DNA from: Selaginella moellendorffii
Taxonomy: Eukaryota > Streptophyta > Lycopodiopsida > Selaginellales > Selaginellaceae
NCBI RefSeq assembly: GCF_000143415.4
Contig: NW_003314329.1
Location: 971,143-1,035,142 of the forward strand
Direction of reading: 5' to 3'
Length of the DNA: 64,000 bases
Below the pieces are notes generated by a model, which did no database searches, was not told where the DNA came from, and was given only the letters and a program-made list of their open reading frames with translations. Each line of letters begins with the position of its first letter. The stretch's first letter is position 1. Below, piece after piece: positions 32,596 to 43,590 of the stretch. A program made the translations under genes and the position numbers.

Positions 32596-33826
32596 TGTAA
32601 GCCACAAATTTTTCCTTTCCAATTTGCCAGCTTACCTCGTCTACCCGTCCAAGACTGCCTTGGCTTTTGCTAAGTTCCCTTGCCAAGGTTCTCGCCTATG
32701 GTACCAGCTCCTACTTGGTCTCAGCTACTCACTGCACGAGCAACGGAGTGTTAGCCATCCATCCACGGATTCCCAAATCACTCCCAATCCCCCTCCCCGG
32801 GTTAGACTGAACTTAAGGTTCGGCTACACTCCCCGCAAGCACAAGCAGCCAAGCACACCAAGCTTCCAGGTTCCTAACATCCTTTGGTACCACAAGACTT
32901 GATCATGGGACCCTCTAAATCCCAAGTCTTGAGTGCATCACTTGCTTCGGGACGCTGGGGCGAAACACCGTGGCCTAGCGGCCCGGTATGGGTACCTCTC
33001 GCCCCCCACTTCCATCCCGAAGGAAGGCCCAAGCCCCTAGGAAGGGCGAGGACCAATGAGCCGCATGGTACTCAAGTGGGGCACCACTCCACATGAGCCG
33101 GGAGCACCGCAATCGGTTTCCCTTTCGGGAGTGGGAGCTGCTCTTGAGCACTTCCTTGGATGGCCCCTCCGGCACCAACCAAGTCCATGCTCACTCCCAC
33201 CCAAGGCCCCTCGGTCCCAGTCCCAACCTCAAGTCAGTTTGGGAGCCCCACTGGAGAGTCCCTTCTAAACTGGTTCCTGGACCTCCCCTGCAGCCCCCCC
33301 CCCCCCCCCTGGGAGACGCACGCTTTGGGCTTTCACCCCTTGACCCGTATTAGTATTTGGACTTAGTCTCTGGCTCGATCTCGGACCCGATTTTGGATCC
33401 GACTTCGGATTCGGGTTCGGACTCGATCTCGGACTCGATCTCGGACCCGATCTCGGACCCGACCTCAGACTCGACCTTGGACTCGGTCTCGGACCCGATT
33501 TTGGATCCGACTTCGGATTCGGGTTCGGACTCGATCTCGGACTCGATCTCGGACCCAATCTCGGACCCGACCTCAGACTCGACCTTGGACTCGGTCTCGG
33601 ACCCGATTTCGGATCTCGGACTCCGTCTCGAACTCGGTCTCGAACTCGGACTCGAACTCGGTCCCCGAGTCGGTCTCGGACTCGATTCCGGACTCTATCT
33701 CGAACTCGTTCCTAGAGTCGGTCTTGGACTCGATCTTCGACTTGGTCCCATCCGATGAACTCTTTGTCATTTTGGTCATGCTTTCGGGGTTCCTTTAGCC
33801 TACGACACGACAGTTGGTTCCTTACA
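32596..33826 (-). repeat. 3' LTR of element A
   Basis: 1231 bp. It is longer than its partner (1139 bp) mainly because the GGACTC-type array at 33356-33760 carries an extra duplicated block. Confidence 0.9.
33356..33760 (+). repeat. GGACTC/GACTCG microrepeat array in 3' LTR of A
   Basis: Dozens of imperfect 6- and 12-mers such as TCGGACTCGATC and TCGGACCCGATC. A block of about 110 bp within it is present twice, explaining the LTR length difference. The open frames across it (Ser-Asp repeats on +, Arg/Glu on -) are by-products. Confidence 0.85.
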
Positions 33827-34018
33827 ACTCCACCACCCATAGAAGAAGTTCGATGCCCACATCGAACGTCTCGTTTTATCCTACGACTTGTTGACCATGT
33901 CTCCGGGGGCATCCCCCCACTTAGCGGTGTGCCTAAGTTAGCCTCCCCGGCCAAGAGCCCATGACAATGGAATATAGGTGTCCCTATACTCCTCACCTCA
34001 CCACGCCCTAGTATAGGG

Positions 34019-34073
34019 TCGGGACTTGAACCCAGCCTTGCTTTACTAGGGGGTTGGGACTCGAACCCAACCT
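34019..34073 (-). promoter_or_regulatory. Pair of tRNA T-arm / B-box-like hairpins in 3' region of A
   Basis: On the minus strand two copies of a T-arm-like motif occur about 35 bp apart: TTGGGTTCGAGTCCCAACC-like and CTGGGTTCAAGTCCCGACC-like. Each has a 4-5 bp stem around a TTCRA loop, matching the Pol III B-box pattern GWTCRANNC. Element B (42482-42537) and element D (58351-58402) carry the same pair. Confidence 0.6.
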
Positions 34074-34499
34074 CTGTAGAATACGTCTACGGATTTAACA
34101 TCCCCGCAGGGAGTCGGGCGTAGCTCCCTACGCCTGGTCGACCTAGCTAACCCATGCTAATTAACTTACCTTCAGCGCGCCTTCGGGTCCCAACATATGC
34201 CACTTGCTCAACTTTGCAAATTGATATTTTTAATTGAACTTTGCATAAGTACATAGAGTTCTGCCTTGCAGAAATTCCTCCACTAGATCTCGCGTGTTCG
34301 CTAGGTTCTCCTCCGGTTCCCATGTTGCTTCGCAGTGTGGAAATCCTTTCCACTTCACATGGAACTCTCTCACCTCGCGTCCTTGTTGCTTGCTCTTGCG
34401 CGCATTGAGGATGGCCTCGACTTCCCCATCTCTCGAGGAAGTCGGAGTCGGTAAGCCACTTTACCAATTCGTGCCTCAATCTCGTAAGGCCCTGCGAAC

Positions 34500-34551
34500 C
34501 TGCTTAAGGAACTCAAGATCAATTCATTTACAGGAATACATGCATTTTTAC
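34500..34551 (-). other. Intron-like interval 2 in integrase of element A
   Basis: 52 nt from GTAAAAATG to AAGCAG. It splits the segment just before the GPY/F motif (RFAGPYEI). A TAA follows the donor at once, so the frame closes unless the interval is removed. The same 52 nt, one or two substitutions apart, is present in element B. Confidence 0.72.
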
Positions 34552-34969
34552 CTTTGGGTCAACTTTCGGCTGATCCCACTTGGTAGCCTGAGGTTCTTGG
34601 TGTTCAGCCACACCTTCTCCCCAGCTTGGAACTCTACATCCCAACGCTTTAGGTTCGCATACTTGGTTTGCCTTTGTTGAGCCCGTTCCAAGGAATCCCT
34701 CACTAGATTCCAAATGTTGAGTCTTTCCGCCGTGAATGCCTCCACTGCGGGTAGCTCTCCATGATACTCGGCCACGCCGAGTTCCACAGGACCTTCAATA
34801 GCTCGCCTATTGATGACTTCCCATGGACTCACCCCGATACTCGAATGTGGTGAGTTGTTATAACACATTTCCGCAAGTCCCAAATGACTTACCCAATCGG
34901 TCTGGTCTCCCGAGACATAGCATTGCAAATAATCCTCCAGCTGCCTATTCACCCTTTCCGTTTGTCCGT

Positions 34970-35016
34970 CTGTCAAGAAGTGTTAGGACCACCAAACTTG
35001 ACTTAATACCCCATAC
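34970..35016 (-). other. Intron-like interval 1 in integrase of element A
   Basis: 47 nt beginning GTATGG and ending TTGACAG, with CCTAACAC as a branch-point-like motif about 17 nt before the acceptor. It lies between the residues HPQT and the GQTERVN block that carries the catalytic Glu. The interval contains an in-frame TAA, so unspliced RNA cannot encode the catalytic Glu. Confidence 0.75.
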
Positions 35017-38000
35017 CTGTCTGTGGGTGATAGGCTGTGCTGAATTTCAACTTGGTGCAATACTGTTCCAGGAGGGTCCTCTAGAACCTACTAGTGAAGA
35101 TCTTATCTCGATCTGAGATAATCTCTTCTGGCCTTCCCCGCACTCGAACCACTTGTTCGAAGAACAGTTTCGCCACACCTTCCACATCCACTTCCGTTGT
35201 GGTGGGTATGAAATGTGCCATCTTCGAAAATCGATCCACCACCACGAATATCGCATCGAACCCCTCGCTTGGGGGTAGTCCCGTGATGAAGTCCATCGTA
35301 AGACATTTCCACGGACGATCTGGAATTGGGATGCTTTGCAACAAGCCCCCACTAGCCTTAGTCACGGCTTTGACCTGCTGACATGTTGGACATGTCTTTA
35401 CATAGTCTTGGACGTCCTTGGCCATATCTGGCCAATGGTACTTCCTCTTGAGTAAGCCCATCGTCTTGGGCACTCTGCCGTGTCCCGCAAGAGGTCCGTC
35501 ATGACACTCTTCTAAGGCTACCTTCCTTAGTCCCCCTTCTGGAACATATACCCTTGTTTGCTTGTAATAAATGAGTCCGTTGCGTTCCGCATAGCCCGTT
35601 TTCTCTTCCGTTGGCAGCTCACCTCTCTGGTGAGCTTCCCGCGCCTCCAGATTCCTCAACAACACTTCTTGTGCTAGACCATCGTTCTCATATGCTGTCC
35701 GCACATCGTCCCAGAAGGTTGCTGTTGCGCTGGAGATCGCCAACCTCAAGCTCGCTTTTCGACTTAGCGCATCTGCCACGATGTTGCTCTTCCCATGCTT
35801 GTACAGAATCTCGCAATCAAACTCGGCCAAGGCATTGGCCCACCGACCTTGTTTCCCTCTCAGGTCGGGCTGTGACAAAAAGTGTTTCGTTGCCACATTG
35901 TCCGTGTAAACCTTGAAGTGTCTCCCAAGGTAGTGTTGCCACTCCTTGAGCGCCTTGACCACCACAAACAATTCCTTCTCATGGGCAGGCCACTTCCGTT
36001 GAGCCTTGTCCAACTTCTTCGAGAAGAACGCTACTGGATGGTTGTCTTGCTTCAAAACTGCGCCCATCGCAAAGTCTGAAGCATCCGTGTCTACCTCAAA
36101 GTCCTTACCAAAATCTGGTAATGCCAACACCGAAGCCTTCCTCAACTTCCCTTTGAGGTGGACGAATGCCGCCTCGCATTCCGCTGTCCATACCATCTTC
36201 CTTTTTCCTGTTTGGTCCGTTAAGGGCAGGGCTACTCTTGAATAGTGTCTGATAAACTTTCGATAGTAGTTGCATAGCCCCAAGAACACCCTCAACTCAT
36301 GTACATTCAAAGGTCGTTCCCATTCCTGGATCGCTTGGACCTTCTCCGGGTCCACCTTGAGCCCGTCCTGGCCCACCACATACCCGAGAAACTTTACCTC
36401 TTGTTGAGCAAAGTCACATTTGCTCTCTTTAGCATACAGTTTGTGTTCCCTTAGTTTCTCAAACACCTTCGTCAAGTGTTCGGCATGCTCCTCTAGCGTC
36501 TCGCTATAGATCAGGATATCGTCGATATAGACGACCATGAAGTGATCCAGATAGGGTACAAAGATGTGGTTCATCAACGCCGAAAACGTTGCCGGCGCAT
36601 TGCACAGCCCAAAGGGCATCATCAGAAACTCAAAGCTCCCATACCTCGTTCGACAGGTTGTCTTCTCGACATCTTCCTCAGCTACCCTGATCTGGTAGTA
36701 TCCTGACCTTAGGTCAATCCTCGAGAAGTATTTTGCCTTTCCCAACCTATCGAACAGGTCCTCAATCCTTGGCAAAGGGTACTTGTTCTTCTTGGTATAC
36801 TTGTTGAGCAACCGGTAGTCTATGCACATGCGCATAGATCCATCTTTCTTTTTCACAAATAGCACCGGCGCCCCATACGGCGACTTGCTCAACCTAACAT
36901 ACCCTTTGTCTACCAACTCCTCTAGTTGGCTCTTGAGCTCCTTGAGTTCTTTTTCGTTCAATCGATAGGGTGGACGAACCACCGCCTCAGCACCCTCGAC
37001 CAGCTCAATCTTATGTTCTATCGGTCGTGCGGGGGGCAACCCCGCCGGTAGCTCCTCCGGCATGGTATCTTGGAATTGGTCCAGCACCCGCTGGATCACT
37101 AAAGGTACTTCTTCCGTTCTTGTCTTTTTGTCACTCTTCACCGAGAGTAAGCACAAAAAGGCTGCCTTAGTTCCTTTAGTGAGTTGTCCTTTCGTGGACA
37201 CCAGGTTTAAGCATGACTCTTTGGCCTTGCTTTGCCCTACCTTTAGATCCTGGGCCTCCACCCTAGATCTTCTTCCTTGGGCATTCGCCAATACCACAAG
37301 GTTCCTACCTTGTCCATGCAGGGCTACCACGAACCGATTAAACCAATCCATTCCGAAGATCACATCAAATCCCGCCATGTCCAAGACGGTGAAATCCATG
37401 TCCACTTTCCATGTCCCCACTTCGACTCTCGCTTGTCGAAGTACCTCATCAGTGCTTTGGCTACCCTGAACAAACTCTATAGTCCTTGGTTCGCCTAGCC
37501 GCTGCACCGTTAGTCCGGCTTGCCGGACTATGTCTGCAGCCACAAAATTATCCGAAGCACCCGTGTCAATAAGGATCTTAACAAAGCTACCTCCGAGCTT
37601 CCTTCGGAGGGCTAGTAGATGTCGCAAACGACTCTCTACCAAAGTTGCTTGTGTAATGAGTAACTTTGAGTTAGGGATTGGATCACATACCTCAGTTTGG
37701 ACTTCACCCGACTTGATGGCCATATTGGCTCTGGCCTTCTTCGGGTAGGGACATTCCCTCGAGAAGTGTCCCGCTTTGCCGCAGTTGTAGCATACGTTGT
37801 TTCCCACGCTGCTATACGACTTGACCTTCTTATCCGTGGGTTTGTCTTTTTTCGCTTGACTCCCCCACGTACTCGCTCGCTGGCCACCGGATTTGCCTTT
37901 CCGGAACCCCGAGGACTCATTCTTAGAGAAACTCTTCTTGAATTTCCCCTTGCTATACGTTCCCCTTGGTTTGGCCCCTTTGCTAAATGTGGATCCCGAC

Positions 38001-38934
38001 CCCGTCGTGTTCCCCTTTCGCAGGTTATCGTTGAAATGCACCTTGATGGCCGCATCCAACGCTTCCTTGTAGTTGGTCGGGTTCCACCACATCACCTCAC
38101 TGCGAGCCCATGTTTGCAAACCTGATATGAAGGCATGGAACGCATCCACATCCCCCATGTCCGTGACAAGTATCCTCTTTGCCATGAACCCATTCACATA
38201 TTCCTGAATGGTTCCAGTCTGCTTCAGCCTACTCAGCTCATCTCTCAGATGCAGAGTGGCATTCGGAGGAACGTATGTTGCGCGGATCCGCGCCTTCATC
38301 ATGTCCCAAGTGGCCACTGGTCCTTCATTGGCCTCTGTCGTTCTCCACCAAGACTTGGCATTATCTGCCAAGTATGGTTTTGCACATGGGACCTTCTTCG
38401 AGCTCGGTAATCGCAACGCTCGGAAGTAGTCCTCCATATCGTAAAACCAATCCTCCACCACTTTATAGTCGTTCACTCCCTTGAAGACCGGTGGGGGCTT
38501 TGGTTTGTATTTGGGAACTGCCTGAGGGACTGATTCTACTTCAGTCTGTTCGACCTTGTCTGGTTTTGCCTCAGTCCCGGCCGAAAGATCCGCACCTTCT
38601 GCGCTGCCAGCATCCGCAGTCTTTTTCTTTTTCTTCCGCCTCTCGTCACGCTTTAGCTTGCATACGAGAGTTTCCAGCAGGGCATTGGTCTATGCCAACT
38701 GTCCTTCTAGCACGTCCAATCGAGCCTTGGACGACCGAACCTCGCCACCGGACTCCTGTTTGGAAGTTTCCTCACTAGAGTCCTCCTCATGCAAGGATTC
38801 CTCATCCATAGCCTCTTGTTCGACCAGAGGCTCCAGCTCCGGCGGAGGTTCCGTCTCCGCCTGGGTTCGCTTACGCCCTGCCCTTGCCATCTCCCAGCAA
38901 TCCGCCTCTATCCTTCGCTAGAACTGAGATAAAG

Positions 38935-38948
38935 GCTCCGATACCAAA
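38935..38948 (-). promoter_or_regulatory. Primer binding site of element A
   Basis: Minus-strand TTTGGTATCGGAGC next to the 5' LTR, complementary to the 3' end of initiator tRNA-Met with one mismatch (A to G). Confidence 0.8.
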
Positions 38949-38949
38949 T

Positions 38950-40088
38950 TGTAAGCCACAAATTTTTCCTTTCCAATTTGCCAGCTTACCTCGTCTACCC
39001 GTCCAACACCGCCTTGGCTTTTGCTAAGTTCCCTTGCCAAAGTTCTCGCCTATGGTACCAGCTCCTACTTGGTCTCAGCTACTCACTGCACGAGCAACGG
39101 AGTGTTAGCCATCCATCCACGGATTCCCAAATCACTCCCAATCCCCCTCCCCGGGTTAGACTGGACTTAAGGTTCGGCTACACTCCCCGCAAGCACAAGC
39201 AGCCAAGCACACCAAGCTTCCAGGTTCCTAACATCCTTTGGTACCACAAGACTTGATCATGGGACCCTCTAAATCCCAAGTCTTGAGTGCATCACTTGCT
39301 TCGGGACGCCGGGGCGAAACACCGTGGCCTAGCGGCCCGGTATGGGTACCTCTCGCCCCCCACTTCCATCCCGAAGGAAGGCCCAAGCCCCTAGGAAGGG
39401 CGAGGACCAATGAGCCGCATGGTACTCAAGTGGGGCACCACTCCACATGAGCCGGGAGCACCGCAATCGGTTTCCCTTTCGGGAGTGGGAGTTGCTCTTG
39501 AGCACTTCCTTGGATGGCCCCTCCGGCACCAACCAAGTCCATGCTCACTCCCACCCAAGGCCCCTCGGTCCCAGTCCCAACCTCAAGTCAGTTTGGGAGC
39601 CCCACTGGAGAGTCCCTTCTAAACTGGTTCCTGGACCTCACTATCCCTACTATACTTTTGGAACCCCCTGCAACCCCTCCCCCCCCCTGGGAGACGCACG
39701 CTTTGGGCTTTCACCCCTTGACCCGTATTAGTATTTGGACTTAGTCTCTGGCTCGATCTCGGACCCGATTTTGGATCCGACTTCGGATTCGGGTTCGGAC
39801 TCGATCTCGGACCCGATCTCGGACCCGACCTCGGACTCGACCTTGGACTCGGTCTTGGACCCGATTTCGGATCTCGGACTCCGTCTCGAACTCGGTCTCG
39901 AACTCGGACTCGAACTCGGTCCCCGAGTCGGTCTCGGACTCGATTCCGGACTCTATCTCGAACTCGTTCCTAGAGTCGGTCTTGGACTCGATCTTCGACT
40001 TGGTCCCATCCGATGAACTCTTTGTCATTTTGGTCATGCTTTCGGGGTTCCTTTAGCCTACGACACCTCGGCGAGTTGGTTCCTTACA
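38950..40088 (-). repeat. 5' LTR of element A
   Basis: 1139 bp, TG...CA. It contains the GGACTC-type array at 39736-40020 and would hold the element's promoter on the minus strand. Confidence 0.9.
39736..40020 (+). repeat. GGACTC/GACTCG microrepeat array in 5' LTR of A
   Basis: Same imperfect 6/12-mer array as the other LTR but shorter by one block of about 110 bp. Confidence 0.85.
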
Positions 40089-41155
40089 CCCATGCACTGA
40101 AGTGCCGAAGTCAGCCTGCCAAAACTGACCCAAGTACTAATGAACAAGAGAAACGAAACTTTGATTTATAGAAATATATTACTTTATTGATTTGCAAGAT
40201 TTATTACAACGTTTACAAAAACAAGTCTTCATTACTACTTTCATACTGTGTGACAAGCTCATGAGCATGTACAAGATTCCTAAGAGGTTCCCAAGTTGAT
40301 TCACAAGTCGGGTAACCTTCCACTTAACTAGATATTCCTTGGAACGAGCTTGTCTCCGAGACCAAGAATCCAAGATAGCTTCAACTTCGTATTTTAGTTC
40401 ACCGTCCACAACGTCTGGTGGCGGGTGAATCTCCCCTTGACATGCAATATCCATAGTGTAAGGAGCCAATAGATTGGCATGAAATACATTATGAACATTG
40501 GACATCTCCGTAGGCAGATCCAACCGATAAAATACATCACCAATGCGTTTTAACACCTGATAGGGTTTGACATATCTCAGCAAAAGCTTCCGAGACAAAG
40601 AACCCTTAGTGTTCAAGTTCTGGGAAGATAGCCACATCTGATCTCCCACTTGATAGGATATATCCAGATGATGCTAATCCTTATCACGTCAATACCTATC
40701 CTGAGCTTTACCCATTGCCTCAGTAGCTCTAGACCAACTTTGGCGTAACTGCTCCGCATAAGTGTCAATGGCCGGGACTAACACTTCAGACATTGGTTTC
40801 GGTACAACAATCTGTTGAAGAACCCCACAAGCATTCCCTTACAGCATCTCCTACGGAGAACAACCAATGGTGCTGTGAAATGTGTTGCTATAATAGATTT
40901 CTGCTATGTCTAAATGCTACACCCAATCGTGTTGGTCTGCCGCGACATAGTACCGCAGATAATCCTCTACTTGAGCATTCACGTGTTAGGTCTACCCATC
41001 AGTTTGAAGATGACAAGCCATACTAAACTTCAACTTGGTACCAAACAGCTGGAACAATGTGCCCCAAAACTTTCCTATAAATCTCGAATCTCTATCCAAG
41101 ATCATCTCTTCGGGAAGACCACGAACCTGAACTACTTCATGGAAAAAGAGCTTTG
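40089..41155 (-). pseudogene. Element C: integrase C-terminus and chromodomain
   Basis: Minus-strand frame 40179-40649 carries a GPY/F-like segment (LLRYVKPYQV), VFHANLLAPY and a chromodomain (YEVEAILDSW, EYLVKWK) whose C-terminal part is degenerate. The stretch 40650-41155 continues the integrase core with several stops. The fragment stops at the element B insertion. No intron-like interval interrupts the QTDG region here, unlike A and B. Confidence 0.78.
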
Positions 41156-42289
41156 TGTAAGCCACAAATTTTTCCTTTCCAATTTGCTAGTTTACTTTGT
41201 CTATCCGTCCGACACTGCCTTGGCTTTTGCTAAGTTCCTTCGCCAAAGTTCTCGCCTATGGTACCAACTCCTACTTGGTCCTACTTGCTTTCAGCTACTC
41301 ACTGCACGAGCAACGGAGCGTTAGCCATCCATCCACGGATTCTCAATCTCTCCCAATCCCCCTCCCCGGGTTAGACTGGACTTAAGGTTCGGCTACACTC
41401 CCCGCAAGCACAAGTAGCCAAGCACACCAAGCTTCCAGGTTCCTAACATCCCTTGGTACCACAAGACTTGATCATGGGACTCTCTAAATCCCAAGTCTTG
41501 AGTGCAACACTTGCTTCAGGACGTCGGGGCGAAACACCATGGCCTAGCGGCCCGGTATGGGTACCTCTACCCCCCCACTTCCATCCCGAAGGAAGGCCCA
41601 AGCCCCTAGGAAGGGCGAGGACTAATGAGCCGCATGGTACTCAAGTGGGGCACCACTCCACATGAGCCGGGAGCACCGCAATCGGTTTCCCTTTCGAGAG
41701 TGGGAGCTGCTCTTGAGCACTTCCTTGGATGGCCCCTCCGGCACCAACCAAGTCCATGCTCACTCCCACCCAATGCCCCTCGGTCCCAGTCCCAACCTCA
41801 AGTCGGTTTGGGAGCCCCACTAGAGAGTCCCTTCAAAACTGGTTCCTGGACCTCACTATCCCTACTATACTTTTGGAACCCCCTGCAGCCCCCCCCCCTC
41901 TGGGAGACGCACACTTTGGGCTTTCACCCCTTGACCCGTATTAGTATTTGGATTTAGTCTCTGGCTCGATCTCGGACTCGATTTCGGATCCGACTTCGGA
42001 TTCGGTCTCGGACTCAATCTCGGACTCGATCTTGGACCCGATCTCGGACCCGACCTCAGACTTAACCTTGGACTCGGTCTCGGACCCGATTTCGGATCTC
42101 GGACTCGGTCTCGAACTCGGTCCCCGAGTCGGTCTTGGACTCGATTCCGGACTCTATCTTGAACTCGGTCTCCGAGTCGGTCTTGGACTCGATCTTCGAC
42201 TTGGTCCCATCCGATGAACTCTTTGTCATTTTGGTCATGCTTTCGGGGTTCCTTTAGCCTACGACACCTCGGCGAGTTGGTTCCTTACA
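41156..42289 (-). repeat. 3' LTR of element B
   Basis: 1134 bp with TG...CA ends; microrepeat array at about 41948-42215. Confidence 0.9.
41948..42215 (+). repeat. GGACTC/GACTCG microrepeat array in 3' LTR of B
   Basis: Imperfect TCGGACTCGATC-type 12-mers; shortest version of the array among the A/B LTRs. Confidence 0.8.
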
Positions 42290-42481
42290 ACTCCACCACC
42301 CATAGAAGAAGTTCGATGCCCACATCAAACGTCTCTTTTTTATCCTACGACTTGTTGATCATGTCTCCGGGGGCATCCCCCCACTTAGCGGTGTGCCTAA
42401 GTTAGCCTCCCCGGCCAAGAGCCCATGACAACGGAATATAGGTGTCCTTATACTCTTCACCTCACCACGCCCTAGTATGGG

Positions 42482-42537
42482 GTCGGGACTTGAACCCAGC
42501 CTTGCTTTACTAGGGGGTTGGGACTCGAACCCAACCT
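42482..42537 (-). promoter_or_regulatory. Pair of tRNA T-arm / B-box-like hairpins in 3' region of B
   Basis: Same two TTCRA-loop hairpins as in element A, with identical core and spacing. Confidence 0.6.
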
Positions 42538-43074
42538 CCGTAGAATACGTCTACGGATTCGACATCCCCGCAGGGAGTCGGGTGTAGCTCCCTACGCCTA
42601 GTTGACCTAGCTAACCCATGCTAATTAGCTTACCTTCGGCACGCCTTCGGGTCCCAACATATGCCATTGCTCAACTTCACCAATTGATACTTTTAATTGA
42701 ACTTTGCATAAGTACATAGAGTTCTGCCTTGCAGAAATTCCTCCACTAGATCTCGCGCGTTCGCTAGGTTCTCCTCCGGTTCCCATGTTGCTTCGCAGTG
42801 TGGAAATCCTTTCCACTTCACATGGAACTCTCTCACCTCGCGTCCTTATCGCTTGCTCCTGCGCACATTGAGGATGGCCTCGACTTTGTATTCCTCTTCC
42901 CCTTGGATAACCTCAGGTAAAGGCCTTACTTGGTCCTTGCGAAGCGAATCCTCAAAGTACGGCTTGAGTAAGTTCACATGGAACACGGGGTGCATCTTCC
43001 CCATCTTTCGAGGAAGTCAGAGACGGTAAGCCACTTTACCGATTCGAGCCTCAATCTCATAAGGCCCCGCGAAC

Positions 43075-43126
43075 CTGCTCAAGGAACTCAAGATCAATTC
43101 ATTTACAGGAATACATGCATTTTTAC
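43075..43126 (-). other. Intron-like interval 2 in integrase of element B
   Basis: 52 nt, GTAAAAATG to TTGAGCAG, same position as in element A. Confidence 0.72.
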
Positions 43127-43544
43127 CTTTGGGTCAACTTTCGGCTGATCCCACTTGGTAGCCTGAGGTTCTTGGTGTTCAGCCACACCTTCTCCCCAGC
43201 TTGGAACTCTACATCCCGGCGCTTCTGGTTCACGTACTTAGTTTGCCTTTGTTGAGCCCGTTCCAAGGAATCCCTCACTAGATTCCAAATATTGAGTCTT
43301 TCCACTGTAAATGCCTCCACTGCGGGTAACTCCTCATGATACTCGGCCACTCCGAGTTCCATAGGACCCTCAATAGCTCGCTCATTGATGACTTCCCATG
43401 CACTCACCCCGATGCTCGAATGTGGTGAGTTGTTATAACACATTTCCGCAAGTCCTAAATGACTTACCCAATCGGTCTGGTCTCCTGAGACATAGCATCG
43501 CAAATAATCCTCTAGCTGCCTATTCACCCTTTCTGTTTGTCCGT

Positions 43545-43590
43545 CTGTCAAGAAGTGTTAGTGCCATCAACTTGACTTAATACCTCATAC
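43545..43590 (-). other. Intron-like interval 1 in integrase of element B
   Basis: 46 nt, GTATGAGG to TTGACAG, with ACTAACAC near the acceptor; same position as in element A but with several substitutions and one indel, all outside the splice signals. Confidence 0.75.

Larger units (their letters stand above)
34230..38890 (-). pseudogene. gag-pol of element A, with two intron-like interruptions
   Basis: A long minus-strand frame begins at the first ATG (38890) after the PBS. Order: gag with zinc knuckle CX2CX4HX4C (near 37750-37795), aspartic protease DTGAS (near 37550-37570), RT with YIDD (36518-36529), RNase H, integrase HHCC zinc site and catalytic core, GPY/F module and chromodomain, ending at a TAA (34230-34232). 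Breaks: a premature stop in gag near 38687, a premature TAG at 35081-35083 in integrase, and a deletion of about 112 bp in the chromodomain that shifts frame (compare element B). Two GT-AG intervals (35016-34970, 34551-34500) interrupt integrase; skipping each keeps the integrase frame. The element is therefore no longer autonomous. Confidence 0.88.
32596..40088 (-). mobile_element. Element A: complete Ty3/gypsy chromovirus with TSD CCCAT
   Basis: Both LTRs have TG...CA ends (TGTAAGCCAC ... GTTCCTTACA). CCCAT occurs at 32591-32595 and again at 40089-40093, so this is an intact insertion of 7493 bp into element C. Minus orientation: 5' LTR on the right, PBS (TGGTATCGGAGC, one base off the initiator tRNA-Met complement) just inside it, gag-pol, chromodomain, purine-rich tract (GGGTGGTGGAGT) next to the 3' LTR. 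The two LTRs look nearly identical by eye except for repeat-array length, so insertion is recent relative to C and D. Confidence 0.93.

Noticed and set aside
33357-33758. Open frame of Ser-Asp repeats (and similar frames in every LTR)
   Set aside because: It is a by-product of the GGACTC microrepeat array in a non-coding LTR; the frame has no start context, differs among copies and is open on both strands.
33356-33760. CRISPR-like or satellite array
   Set aside because: Units are 6-12 bp without spacers, and the sequence lies in an LTR of a eukaryotic element.
37062-37469. 135-codon plus-strand ORF (and its copy near 45699-46040)
   Set aside because: Antisense shadow of the protease/gag region of elements A and B; it recurs only because the elements are copies.
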